Counted from the first letter of the stretch, positions 45,362-53,383 are shown. The stretch is DNA of 64,000 nucleotides from Thermosediminibacter oceani DSM 16646 (GCF_000144645.1 NC_014377.1:2108001-2172000); one strand, 5' to 3'. The notes: a model not told the origin generated them from the sequence alone. Translations and numbers: made by a program.

Positions 45362-45439
45362 GTTGATGGCCTAGGTAAAATCAATGATATTGTAAAAGGA
45401 CCTGCTTATGTTTTGGCGATTCTAAATGATAAAAGGTAA
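45362..45439 (+). pseudogene. Decayed copy of the small gene at 43298-43546
   Basis: Read on the plus strand, 25 codons give VDGLGKINDIVKGPAYVLAI then LNDKR and a stop. This aligns with TDGPGQISNIVRGSAYIWAM-LNDQR of the 82-residue protein at about 14 of 25 positions, with mostly conservative changes. Upstream the frame has stops, so only a C-terminal remnant is left. Confidence 0.6.
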
Positions 45440-45712
45440 TATAGGAAAATCTTTTATCTCTTTTTACGTAAATATAATACTCTGGTGCAGTATTAAAAAA
45501 TGTTCATTTCACGGAATTTACATCTTAGAATTGAGTAAGGGTCAAAATACGGGTCTTTAATCTGTTGCTTAACATCCTTCATGAACTTATTAAATATTTG
45601 ATAAATTTTTAATTTCACATTCCATGTTAAACTGTTCAACAAACTCTTCAATTCTTTTCTTTTTATAAGCTCTTTTAAAAGCACATATTTTACTATTTCT
45701 CCCTACACTAAA

Positions 45713-45764
45713 CAAAAAGACCACACTCCCTTTCTTAACTCAGTAGTAATCATGGAATGTGGTC
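45713..45764 (-). terminator. Terminator of the tRNA-Ser pair
   Basis: GACCACATTCC and GGAGTGTGGTC pair at 10 of 11 positions across a long loop and are followed by TTTTTG on the minus strand. Confidence 0.75.
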
Positions 45765-45783
45765 ATGTGGACAAAAAATAAAA

Positions 45784-45878
45784 TGGCGGAGAGAGCGGGA
45801 TTCGAACCCGCGAGACGGGGATTTTCCCCGTCTACTCGATTTCCAGTCGAGCGCCTTCGACCACTCAGCCATCTCTCC
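45784..45878 (-). tRNA. tRNA-Ser (GGA)
   Basis: Class II tRNA with long variable arm, anticodon loop CTGGAAA, acceptor GGAGAGA/TCTCTCC and encoded CCA. Confidence 0.95.
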
Positions 45879-45891
45879 ACGCTTTTTTTGA

Positions 45892-45982
45892 TGGCGGAGA
45901 GAGTGAGATTCGAACTCACGAGGCGGGATTACCGCCTACTCGCTTTCGAGGCGAGCGCCTTCGACCTCTCGGCCATCTCTCC
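45892..45982 (-). tRNA. tRNA-Ser (CGA)
   Basis: Class II tRNA with anticodon loop CTCGAAA, acceptor GGAGAGA/TCTCTCC and encoded CCA. It follows tadA by 6 bp. Confidence 0.95.
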
Positions 45983-45988
45983 ACCTGA

Positions 45989-46447
45989 TTATAATCTTTT
46001 TTGCCTGAAAAAATCTTTCAATAGAATGCCGCATTCTTCGGCGAGCACACCGGAAACAACTTCCGGATGGTGGTTGAACCTTTCGACTTTAAAAAGGTCC
46101 ACCACGCTGCCCGCAGCACCGGCTTTTGGATCCGGTGCACCGAACACCACCCTGTCAAGCCTGGCCAGTATAATGGCTCCGGCGCACATGGGGCAAGGCT
46201 CCAGCGTCACGTAAAGGCTGCAGCCTGTGAGCCTCCAGGTGCCCATGGCCTCGCACGCGGCTTTTATTGCGAGCACCTCCGCGTGAGCGGTGGCGTCCTG
46301 GCTCCGCTCCCTGAGGTTATGTGCTCGGGCGATGATACTGCCTTCGTACGCGATTACCGCCCCGACGGGCACTTCGTCCTGCTCAAAGGCCTTCCGTGCC
46401 TCCTTCAGGGCTTCGCGCATGAAGAATTCGTGGTCTTTTTCCTGCAT
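45989..46447 (-). CDS. tadA: tRNA-specific adenosine deaminase
   Basis: TadA turns A34 into inosine in tRNA-Arg(ACG). The 152-residue protein has the zinc motifs AHAEVLAIKAA and TLEPCPMCAGAIILARL, with the catalytic Glu in HAE. It lies inside a tRNA cluster, and its substrate tRNA-Arg(ACG) is encoded 121 bp upstream at 46568-46644. The C-terminal region (VSGVLAEECGILLKDFFRQK) is typical. Confidence 0.96.
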   Translation of the reverse strand: MQEKDHEFFMREALKEARKAFEQDEVPVGAVIAYEGSIIARAHNLRERSQDATAHAEVLAIKAACEAMGTWRLTGCSLYVTLEPCPMCAGAIILARLDRVVFGAPDPKAGAAGSVVDLFKVERFNHHPEVVSGVLAEECGILLKDFFRQKRL

Positions 46448-46472
46448 TATTTTTAATCCCTTTTAAAAAGAA

Positions 46473-46549
46473 TGGTGCGCCCGGGAGGACTCGAACCCCC
46501 GGCACGCGGTTTAGGAAACCGCTGCTCTATCCTCCTGAGCTACGGGCGC
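46473..46549 (-). tRNA. tRNA-Arg (CCT)
   Basis: Anticodon loop TTCCTAA, acceptor GCGCCCG/CGGGCGC and encoded CCA. Confidence 0.95.
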
Positions 46550-46567
46550 ATATTTTGAAAGAATCTC

Positions 46568-46644
<77 letters not shown>

Positions 46645-46649
46645 ACGTA

Positions 46650-46745
46650 TGGCGGAGAGAGCGGGATTCGAACCCGCGATACGGATTTTAGGTCCGTATA
46701 GTCGCTTAGCAGGCGACCGCCTTCGACCTTCTCGGCCATCTCTCC
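46650..46745 (-). tRNA. tRNA-Ser (GCT)
   Basis: Class II tRNA with anticodon loop CTGCTAA, acceptor GGAGAGA/TCTCTCC and encoded CCA. Confidence 0.95.
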
Positions 46746-46755
46746 CCGGGTATTC

Positions 46756-46842
46756 TGGCAGAGGGGGAGGGATTCGAACCCCCGGCCCTTTTGGGGCACT
46801 GGTTTTCAAGACCAGCTCCTTAAACCACTCGGACACCCCTCC
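46756..46842 (-). tRNA. tRNA-Ser (TGA)
   Basis: Class II tRNA with anticodon loop CTTGAAA, 5' end GGAGGGG and encoded CCA. First gene of the tRNA cluster. Confidence 0.95.
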
Positions 46843-46859
46843 GTCCGATGGCAATTCAA

Positions 46860-46888
46860 AGTATAGCATATTGAAGGTCTATTGTCAA
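46860..46888 (-). promoter_or_regulatory. Promoter of the tRNA Ser/Arg cluster
   Basis: TTGACA (46883-46888) and TATACT (46860-46865) are 17 bp apart on the minus strand. The IS481-type element's target duplication starts only 4 bp upstream of the -35 box. Confidence 0.8.
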
Positions 46889-46892
46889 CCGG

Positions 46893-46907
46893 AAGAGGCA
46901 TAATGTA
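46893..46907 (+). repeat. Target-site duplication, left copy
   Basis: AAGAGGCATAATGTA occurs here and again at 48178-48192, directly flanking the insertion sequence. Confidence 0.85.
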
Positions 46908-48177
46908 TGTAGATGAGCCACAGTTTCGTTCACACTACTTTATTAAAGTGAAAAAGACATTGCAAAGGGTGGGTATCCCTGGGGTATTATGGATATGGAA
47001 CAACAGAAACCCACTAAGGAGGGATCCCACCCAATGACATTATACCAAAAACTTAAAGCTTCGGGTAATCCCCAGGCTGTTGCTCAAATCACTATCTCTT
47101 TACTTGAGTCTCATTCCGTTAAAGAAACCGCTAAAATCTTGGGTGTTACTCCAAGATGGGTGTATAAATTAAGAGAGCGTTTCAGGCTTTCTAATGGGGA
47201 TATATCGGCCTGTATCAAAAAACGAGGACCTAAATTCCGCATGCCTAACAGAACTCCGGAGCACATCGAAAATTTGGTCGTTACTCTGGCAAAAGAAACT
47301 AATCTGGGCTCTAAAAGGCTGGCATTGTTCATTAAAAATACCTTCAATATTCAACTTTCCCCTTTTACTATTCGAAATATTAGAAGACGTTACGGTATAC
47401 ACTGCCGTAAACACAAGACGCTTACCGGCTCCCGCCGATTTGCTACAGATTTCTCCGCCTTCGAACCTTTGCAGCTCTGGCAGATCGATGCAAAACATAT
47501 CGCCGATCAATCGGCTTTGCCTCCCGAAGCTTATGCATCTATTTTCAAAAATAAGCTGCCTCCTTTTCAGTTCACTGCTATTGATATTAAAACAAGGTTG
47601 CGCTTTATTGCGTATGCCGATTCTCTCGATTTTAAAAATGGGTTGACTTTCATGCTGCTTGTGGCAGCCTGGCTTAGAGCCTTCGGTGTAAAACATCAAC
47701 TCTTCTTTCAAACAGACAATGGAGCAGAGTTCGGAGGCAGTGCCGGCTCTCGTAAAAGAAAACTCATTCAAAAACTTATTTTCGATCATTGGAACGTATC
47801 TTTGCTTAATATCCCGGAAAGGAATAAGGAAACAAATTGCTTCGTTGAACGCTCTCACCGCACTGATGATGAGGAGTTTTACGCTTTAAACTTGAAAAAA
47901 GTAACTTCAAGGACTTCATTCCTAAAGATGGCTCAAAATTGGATACTATATTTCAACTACAGGCGGCCGCATTTTGGCAAAAACATGAATGGAATGACTC
48001 CTGTTGAGGCGTTGAAGTTTTATCGCTGCTTTTATCATCCTGCAATTGGTTCTATGCCTGTAGTTGTTTTGGATCAGCTTTCTAATTACACTTCTTTGCT
48101 TTTTGACATCTCTTCTTTGCCCTGGGATAACCTGCCCAGAAATAAAAAGCTATTGAACGAAACTATGGCACATTACA
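46908..48177 (+). mobile_element. IS481-like insertion sequence, 1270 bp
   Basis: The ends are imperfect inverted repeats: left TGTAGATGAGCCACAGTTTC-GTTCA and, on the other strand at the right end, TGTAATGTGCCATAGTTTC-GTTCA. It is flanked by a perfect 15-bp direct repeat. TGT ends and target duplications of up to 15 bp are IS481-family features (known). The single gene is intact, so the copy looks recent. Confidence 0.88.
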
Positions 48178-48188
48178 AAGAGGCATAA
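47034..48188 (+). CDS. IS481-like transposase (DDE integrase fold)
   Basis: The 384-residue protein has a helix-turn-helix (VKETAKILGVTPRWVYKLRE), a second DNA-binding helix set, and the rve core with catalytic Asp in LWQIDAKHIADQ, Asp in FFQTDNGAEFGG and Glu in NCFVERSHRTDDEE. ATG at 47034 follows AAGGAGGGATCCCACCCA; an earlier in-frame ATG at 46989 lacks a site. The right terminal repeat lies inside the coding region, and the last codons plus the stop come from the target duplication. Confidence 0.92.
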   Translation: MTLYQKLKASGNPQAVAQITISLLESHSVKETAKILGVTPRWVYKLRERFRLSNGDISACIKKRGPKFRMPNRTPEHIENLVVTLAKETNLGSKRLALFIKNTFNIQLSPFTIRNIRRRYGIHCRKHKTLTGSRRFATDFSAFEPLQLWQIDAKHIADQSALPPEAYASIFKNKLPPFQFTAIDIKTRLRFIAYADSLDFKNGLTFMLLVAAWLRAFGVKHQLFFQTDNGAEFGGSAGSRKRKLIQKLIFDHWNVSLLNIPERNKETNCFVERSHRTDDEEFYALNLKKVTSRTSFLKMAQNWILYFNYRRPHFGKNMNGMTPVEALKFYRCFYHPAIGSMPVVVLDQLSNYTSLLFDISSLPWDNLPRNKKLLNETMAHYKEA

Positions 48189-48192
48189 TGTA
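48178..48192 (+). repeat. Target-site duplication, right copy
   Basis: AAGAGGCATAATGTA repeats the left copy exactly. Its GAG GCA TAA provides the transposase stop. Confidence 0.85.
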
Positions 48193-48287
48193 CCGATTTC
48201 GCTCTTAAGAATTGTCTTTGATAGAGAAAACCTTCTTTAAGGTGTATTCGGTCATATAAAGCTTTTATGCTAAACTTATTATTTTCA

Positions 48288-48315
48288 TTGAATTAATGAA
48301 CTAATATAGTATAAT
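48288..48315 (+). promoter_or_regulatory. Promoter of the MFS gene
   Basis: TTGAAT (48288-48293) and TATAAT (48310-48315) are 16 bp apart. Confidence 0.65.
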
Positions 48316-48336
48316 ATATGGCGGGAGGAATTTCAA

Positions 48337-49533
48337 ATGCATTTATTTCGATTTTCGCTCGATGACCGCAACCTTTTCCTCATCTCGATCGGTGTGTTCA
48401 TCGCCCAGATAGCCTTTTCATCGATCACACCCTTTCTCCCGTCGCTCCTTATTGAGCTGGGCCTGAAATCTAACATATCCTTCTGGTCGAGTCTCATATT
48501 TTCCGTACAATCGGTAGTTTTTGGGATCATGGCCCCCGTATGGGGTGCCATCTCGGACCGTTACGGCAAAAAGCCGATGATGGCCCGGGCTGGCCTCGGT
48601 ATGGGGGTAGTGTATTTTTTACTGGCCGCATCCAAGAACCACATCCAGCTCCTTTTGCTCAGGGCTTTAAACGGGGCTCTTTCGGGATACATACCGGCGT
48701 CGATAAGCCTGGTAGCTTCCACCAGCAGGCCGGACAGGCTCAACCAGAACCTGGGCATGGTCAACACCGCATCCGCCGTGGGGGCCATTACCGGTCCGAT
48801 GATCGGGGGTCTGACCGCAAAAGTCTTCGGAATGAGGGGCAGCCTTGCTTTCTCCGGATTTCTACTCATCATCGCCGGATCGCTGCCCTACGTCACCAGG
48901 ATAAAAGAACCGCCCCGTTCACAAAAAGCGGAGGGCTCGATTAAAGACAGCATCATCGAGACTTTTAAAAACCGGCAGCTCACCCTTGTGTTCATGACCG
49001 GGCTTTTTACTCAGGCCGCCCTAATGGCTATACTTCCGACGTTGAACCTGGTAATGAGAAATATAGCCCCGCAGAATGCGGAGTTTTATACCGGCTTGGT
49101 GTTCTCTATTATAGGGGTTTCCACGGCCATCGCTTCGCCCTTTATCGGGAGGATGACGGACATCCCCCTCACATCCCTTTACCGGTGGTCTCTCATAGGC
49201 AGCTCTATCCTTACCGCCCTACAGGGGCTGGCCGCCTCTGTAACGTCTTTGTTGATCTTGAGGTTTATATTCGGGTTTTTCAACGCAGCCATGACCATTT
49301 CGGGGAACGTGCTCATAGCGAAAGCCGGTGGCAGCGGTAGTCAGGGGAGTTCCTTCGGAGTCTATAACGGAATAATGTCCATAGGCCTTGTATTCGGGTC
49401 AATCCTCGGCGGCATAATGGGCGATCGTTTTGGGCTTGCCTTTTCATTCTTTGCCAGCACCGCTCTGTTTCTTGCCGCATACCTGATTTCGTTCCTTATC
49501 AAAGAACCCACGGAAGAGGAGCCCGGCGTTTAA
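48337..49533 (+). CDS. MFS transporter, probable drug exporter
   Basis: The 398-residue protein has twelve hydrophobic segments and the MFS loop motif GAISDRYGKKPMM between segments 2 and 3, with RALNGALSGYIPA and AVGAITGPMIGG (motif C, typical of antiporters) in segments 4 and 5. This points to a 12-TMS drug:H+ antiporter. The substrate is unknown. The ribosome binding site is GCGGGAGGAATTTC. Confidence 0.9.
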   Translation: MHLFRFSLDDRNLFLISIGVFIAQIAFSSITPFLPSLLIELGLKSNISFWSSLIFSVQSVVFGIMAPVWGAISDRYGKKPMMARAGLGMGVVYFLLAASKNHIQLLLLRALNGALSGYIPASISLVASTSRPDRLNQNLGMVNTASAVGAITGPMIGGLTAKVFGMRGSLAFSGFLLIIAGSLPYVTRIKEPPRSQKAEGSIKDSIIETFKNRQLTLVFMTGLFTQAALMAILPTLNLVMRNIAPQNAEFYTGLVFSIIGVSTAIASPFIGRMTDIPLTSLYRWSLIGSSILTALQGLAASVTSLLILRFIFGFFNAAMTISGNVLIAKAGGSGSQGSSFGVYNGIMSIGLVFGSILGGIMGDRFGLAFSFFASTALFLAAYLISFLIKEPTEEEPGV

Positions 49534-49538
49534 ACGCT

Positions 49539-49970
49539 TCAGAGCTCCTCCTTACCTTCCTGCTTCCAGGAAATTACTTTCAAATTTATCTCCTCTTTGC
49601 CGGCTACGACTTCCACGGTCACCGTGAGCTTTTCCTTCGCCCGGCCCGCCGCACCCTGCGATGTTACTTTCAACCTGCCGGGGCTAATTTCCTCCACCGA
49701 AACCTCAAAAGACCCGTCTCCCAGGCTTTCGGCTCCATTGGGCCTGTGATCCGGGTCTTTTTTTAAAGCGGTGAGGGTTTTGTGGATTCCCGCTTCCGCC
49801 AGGTAATATGCTTTTGCGCTTTCTTTGAAATACGCGGCCTTTTTGAGCTCGGCAGTCATCATTTCCAGGATGGCGACCCCAAGCAGGGACAGTACTGAGA
49901 CTACAAATACTACCGTAATAAGGACCAAGCCCGCTTGACGGCCGCCTTTTGGCAGATCTTTATTCGACAT
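49539..49970 (-). CDS. Pilin-like/PilX-type membrane protein
   Basis: The protein has a short basic N-terminus (KGGRQAGLVLI), one hydrophobic helix (VLITVVFVVSVLSLLGVAIL) and then EMMTAELKKAAYFKESAKAY with YLAEAGIHKTL, the pattern of PilX-like or PulO-processed minor pilins that contribute to type IV pili. The lone gene has no pilus neighbours here. ATG at 49970 follows AGAGGCAA; an upstream ATG at 49997 has no site. Its stop is 6 bp from the convergent MFS stop. Confidence 0.75.
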   Translation of the reverse strand: MSNKDLPKGGRQAGLVLITVVFVVSVLSLLGVAILEMMTAELKKAAYFKESAKAYYLAEAGIHKTLTALKKDPDHRPNGAESLGDGSFEVSVEEISPGRLKVTSQGAAGRAKEKLTVTVEVVAGKEEINLKVISWKQEGKEEL

Positions 49971-50077
49971 TTGCCTCTCATACCTTTCACGAAACATTCA
50001 ATTATAAATTACTACCGGTTAAACTTTTTTTCAAGAATATTTTTGATATAATAGGAATATGAGAAGAGGGATGGTTT

Positions 50078-50323
50078 ATGAGCGAAAGAATAATCTTCGA
50101 TGATTATATAAAACAGTTACAAAAAGATTCTTTTAAAATATACAGCCTGATGGAATCTGAACAAACCCCCGGAAAAAAAGTAAAGCGAAAACCCCGCGAT
50201 CCCGAGGAAACCTTCGTCCTTTTTCTACTCGATTATAAAAGGTGGCAGAGGGCGTTAAAGACCGGTGCCATTAGCGAAATCGCCCCGAGGAGGTACAGAT
50301 TAGATTGGATGAAAAATTTTTGA
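50078..50323 (+). CDS. Small partner of an AbiEii-like nucleotidyltransferase, possible antitoxin
   Basis: The 81-residue protein begins MSERIIFDDYIKQLQKDSFK and has a basic middle (PGKKVKRKPRDPEE) and FLLDYKRWQRALKTGAISEI. The ribosome binding site is AGAGGGATGGTTT. It overlaps the next gene by 19 bp, as in toxin-antitoxin pairs. I do not recognise the family; the basic patch could bind DNA or RNA. Confidence 0.7.
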   Translation: MSERIIFDDYIKQLQKDSFKIYSLMESEQTPGKKVKRKPRDPEETFVLFLLDYKRWQRALKTGAISEIAPRRYRLDWMKNF

Positions 50324-50889
50324 AGCGGCACTTAAAGTCTATTGCAGATGAACACAACAGTTTGAAGAAGGCATTAAAAATTACGGCAATTATAACTGAA
50401 GCCTTGAAAATCAAAAATATCAAGCCTATCCTTGTTGGTGGCAGAGCATTAGAATTTTATACTCTTGGAGGTTATGCGACAAAAGATATCGATCTAGTAA
50501 TAAGAGGCAGAGAGCACGCAAAAGAAGTTTTTGAAAAGCTGGGTTTTACCAGAAGACCAGGAGAAAGGCATTGGTACAATGAAGAGATGGATCTTGCTAT
50601 TGAAGTTCCCGATGAATACCTTGCAGGATCAACAGATAGAGTTATCACAGTCGAAATAGATAATATGGAAGCTTATATAATCGGTATCGAAGATCTGATA
50701 ATAGACAGGTTATTGGCGGCAAAGTTTTGGCATAGCACTGATGATGAAGAGTGGGCGATAAAAATTATGGCATTGCACTTTAAGAAGATAGATTTTGATT
50801 ATTTAAAAGAAGAAGCCCATAAAAACCAGGTTGCAGATTTATTAACTTCCGTTATCGATAAAAGCAAGAAATTAATAGAAAAATTATAG
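50305..50889 (+). CDS. Nucleotidyltransferase-fold protein, AbiEii/DUF6036-like
   Basis: The 194-residue protein has the minimal nucleotidyltransferase core: a GG motif (ILVGGRALEFYTLGGYATKD) with the DxD in KDIDLVI, then a third acidic residue in EEMDLAIEVPDEY. AbiEii-type proteins act as toxins that add nucleotides to tRNA (family knowledge). The TTG start at 50305 follows GAGGAGGTACAG. The 81-residue gene before it is the likely antitoxin. Confidence 0.75.
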   Translation: MDEKFLKRHLKSIADEHNSLKKALKITAIITEALKIKNIKPILVGGRALEFYTLGGYATKDIDLVIRGREHAKEVFEKLGFTRRPGERHWYNEEMDLAIEVPDEYLAGSTDRVITVEIDNMEAYIIGIEDLIIDRLLAAKFWHSTDDEEWAIKIMALHFKKIDFDYLKEEAHKNQVADLLTSVIDKSKKLIEKL

Positions 50890-50910
50890 ATAGAATGAGA
50901 ATAAACCCTT

Positions 50911-51525
50911 TTATAGCTCCTTTACCATTATCAACCAATCACCCTGAAGGTCCCTGGTTCTTCCGACCGGTTTGAAACCGTACTTTTCATAGAGCCTCAC
51001 AGCCGGAGCGTTGTCGGGCCTTACCTCCAGCTTGATCCGCCGGATCCCTAAGGAAGAAAGGTAGTTTATTCCCGCCTGGAGAAGCTTTTGCCCGATGCCC
51101 CTGCCTTGGCACTTTGGAGAAACCGCTATGGAAAGCAGCTGGGCCGAGGGCTTGCTGGTAGCCTCGAATCTCACGTAACAGAGCTTGTTAAGCACCACCC
51201 TGTAAATTGTCGATAAGCCTACGCCGTATATTCCGCGAATGGCCTTTGAAAATATCTTGAAGAGAAAGCCGGAAAAGATTGCCCTCAGCCACAGCTTTTT
51301 TATGTCGTCGGCCATGACTATATATCCTAAGACCTCGTTGCCGTCGACGGCCACCATGAACCCACCGTCGAAAGTGTCCCGCAGCAGGGCGAAAAAGTCG
51401 CGGAAAGCCTCTTTGACGGCGGAACTCATAGGTGTAAAAAAAGTTATACTTTTATGAAACGCTGCGCAGAAGATATCCACCACAGCCTCAATGTGTTTGA
51501 TCTCCGCCGCTATTATTTTCATCAA
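50911..51525 (-). CDS. GNAT-family N-acetyltransferase
   Basis: The 204-residue protein has the acetyl-CoA motif LLSIAVSPKCQGRGIGQKLL (QGRGIG) and the C-terminal strand-helix LEVRPDNAPAVRLYEKYGFK. The substrate is unknown; the layout resembles RimI-like enzymes with a longer middle helix. It overlaps the deacetylase gene by 38 bp, implying co-expression. Confidence 0.88.
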   Translation of the reverse strand: MMKIIAAEIKHIEAVVDIFCAAFHKSITFFTPMSSAVKEAFRDFFALLRDTFDGGFMVAVDGNEVLGYIVMADDIKKLWLRAIFSGFLFKIFSKAIRGIYGVGLSTIYRVVLNKLCYVRFEATSKPSAQLLSIAVSPKCQGRGIGQKLLQAGINYLSSLGIRRIKLEVRPDNAPAVRLYEKYGFKPVGRTRDLQGDWLIMVKEL

Positions 51526-52747
51526 CCTGCTCCTCCGTCCTCATAAGTTCTGAGAGGAAGATCATCTGGTCAACGGTCACGAATTCGTACCCCCTGGCCC
51601 TCAGCTCATCGATCACAACCGGAAGGGCCCTGACGGTACTCGTTCTGTCGCCGCCTTTGAAGGTCACCAGGTCGCCGCTGTCGTGAAACAGTATTATCGA
51701 GCCCGGTTTCACCCGGTTTACCACGCCGGAAACTATTTTATTGGGCGGCAGTTCGGCCCAGTCCATAGCGGACACATCCCAGAGTACAATCGTGTAGCGT
51801 TCTTCCTTTAAAAACTTTCTGGAGTATGACGAATAGATACCCCTGGGTGGCCTGAAAAGTGTTGTCCTTACACCGGTCGCCTTTTTTATGGCCTCTTCGG
51901 CTTTTTTAATCTCTTCCCGGGTAGCCTTGGCAGAAAGCGGTATTAGGCTCCTGTGGGAATAAGTGTGGTTGCCTATGGAATGTCCTTCTTTTGCTATCCT
52001 CCTTGCGACATCAGGGTACTGCTCCGCATTTTTCCCGATCAGAAAAAACGTGGCGGGGACTTTCTTTTCTTTTAATATGTCTAATATCTGAGTAGTATAT
52101 ACGGGGTCCGGGCCGTCGTCGAAGGTTATCGCCACGTATTTGAATTGGTCGGGGCCGCGCCGTATTATATCCTTCTGCACGCCGAAACCTTTGTATACGT
52201 ATTTGTTAAAAAAGGCCAGCATCAGCAAAAAGAACAGCAATAAAGCAAAAGCCGTCCGGGTAAAAACCGTAGGTTTTAACCGCTTTTCCAAAGCCGGAGG
52301 CCAGTACTGCACGGCCAGGTTGCCGAATATCAAAAGCGATATTATTATAAAGGAATCGCTCTTGAAAAAGCTGAACGCAAGCACGGGTATTAAAAAGGAG
52401 GCAGCGAAAACCGCATTGTCATAATCGTTAAAGAGAAATTTAAGGAGCAGGAAGAAAAACAGTAAAATTAGCCCGAAGACCGGCGACATGAAGGTGATCA
52501 CTCCAAGCGCCAGGGCCTCCGTGGTTTCTCCGTCGAATTTATAAAAAAGAGGCCTGGTATGCCCCATAAGCGCCCCAACCGAAGCGAAAAGATAGGAAAC
52601 TCCGGAATGAAGGTACATACCCGACAGCCACATGGTGAGGTATCCTTTGGCAAAATCAAGGATATAGCGGCCCACCGTGCGCTTCCTTATTACAAATAAG
52701 CTGCATATAAGGTAGGATATTATTCCTGAAAGCCAGAGCAGCGCCAT
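51488..52747 (-). CDS. PlsY-like membrane domain fused to a polysaccharide deacetylase
   Basis: The N-terminal half (residues 1-185) has about six hydrophobic segments and recalls PlsY acyl-phosphate:glycerol-3-phosphate acyltransferase: ISYLICSLFVIRKR, LDFAKGYLTM, and GHTRPLFYKFDGETTEALAL where PlsY has GHxFPVFLxFxGGKG. The N-terminal GSGNxGATN motif is missing, so catalysis is doubtful. The C-terminal half (about 195-390) is a NodB domain: VAITFDDGPDPVYT, HSIGNHTYSHRSL, FRPPRGIYS and FHDSGD. ATG at 52747 follows AAAGGAGATG with 9 bp spacing. Confidence 0.85.
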   Translation of the reverse strand: MALLWLSGIISYLICSLFVIRKRTVGRYILDFAKGYLTMWLSGMYLHSGVSYLFASVGALMGHTRPLFYKFDGETTEALALGVITFMSPVFGLILLFFFLLLKFLFNDYDNAVFAASFLIPVLAFSFFKSDSFIIISLLIFGNLAVQYWPPALEKRLKPTVFTRTAFALLLFFLLMLAFFNKYVYKGFGVQKDIIRRGPDQFKYVAITFDDGPDPVYTTQILDILKEKKVPATFFLIGKNAEQYPDVARRIAKEGHSIGNHTYSHRSLIPLSAKATREEIKKAEEAIKKATGVRTTLFRPPRGIYSSYSRKFLKEERYTIVLWDVSAMDWAELPPNKIVSGVVNRVKPGSIILFHDSGDLVTFKGGDRTSTVRALPVVIDELRARGYEFVTVDQMIFLSELMRTEEQVDENNSGGDQTH

Positions 52748-52874
52748 TGACATCATCTCCTTTATGTATTTATATGTATTTTCCTCAGCGCGTGCTCCCG
52801 CCCTTTGCCGTTTTATATTAGACATCTACAAAAATTTTAAAGGACAGGTCTTTTCGACGTCAATGTACTAAACT

Positions 52875-52902
52875 TTGTCTTGACTTGCTTATTTGTTATA
52901 AT
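52875..52902 (+). promoter_or_regulatory. Promoter of the mntA-hepT pair
   Basis: TTGTCT (52875-52880) and TATAAT (52897-52902) are 16 bp apart. Confidence 0.65.
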
Positions 52903-52951
52903 AGAATTTTGTTTAGGAGTTTTGCCATACCGGGCAAAAGGAAGTGAGAAA

Positions 52952-53383
52952 ATGCCATTGGACCTGATCCAAATTGACAGGGAGAAGTTGAAAATTTATA
53001 TTGAAGAAAAGCTCGGCCAATTCGATGAAATCGCTGGGGTATATCTTTTTGGTTCCGCTATTGATAAAATGAGACCTGACAGCGACATAGATTTGGGTAT
53101 AATACTGGTACCCGGTGCGGTAAAATCTGAAAAAGAGCTTGCCCTTTTTCTAGAAAAACTATATCTCGCATTGAGAAATTTCGACGGACATCCCTTTGAC
53201 CTGATTTCTGTAAGGCACGTAAATACAATCCTTGCTTTCGAAATTTTACGGCACGGTGTTCCTCTTTTGATAAAAAATGATGAAGTTGTTTCGGAAGTTA
53301 TAGAATCTATCAGCCGGAGATATCGAGATGTATATCCGAGATATAAAAAGGCCCTTCAAATCATAACGGGAGTGAGTATATAA
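52952..53383 (+). CDS. mntA: MntA-like antitoxin nucleotidyltransferase
   Basis: The 143-residue protein has the minimal nucleotidyltransferase motif GVYLFGSAIDKM then PDSDIDLGIIL (GSx10DxD). MntA AMPylates the HepT toxin and so silences it (known for the system). ATG at 52952 follows AAAGGAAGTGAG; a longer frame upstream has no site. The stop and the hepT start overlap as TAATG. Confidence 0.88.
   Translation: MPLDLIQIDREKLKIYIEEKLGQFDEIAGVYLFGSAIDKMRPDSDIDLGIILVPGAVKSEKELALFLEKLYLALRNFDGHPFDLISVRHVNTILAFEILRHGVPLLIKNDEVVSEVIESISRRYRDVYPRYKKALQIITGVSI

Larger units (their letters stand above)
45208..45785. other. 578-bp AT-rich stretch upstream of the Xre gene
   Basis: It holds the palindrome 45247-45266, a decayed gene fragment 45362-45439 and the tRNA terminator 45713-45764. 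A minus-strand GTG-started frame of 63 codons (45493-45684) has no ribosome binding site and is probably not a gene. Confidence 0.5.

Noticed and set aside
45493-45684. Minus-strand 63-codon frame in the AT-rich stretch
   Set aside because: It starts with GTG without a ribosome binding site, has no recognisable motif and the composition matches AT-rich non-coding DNA.
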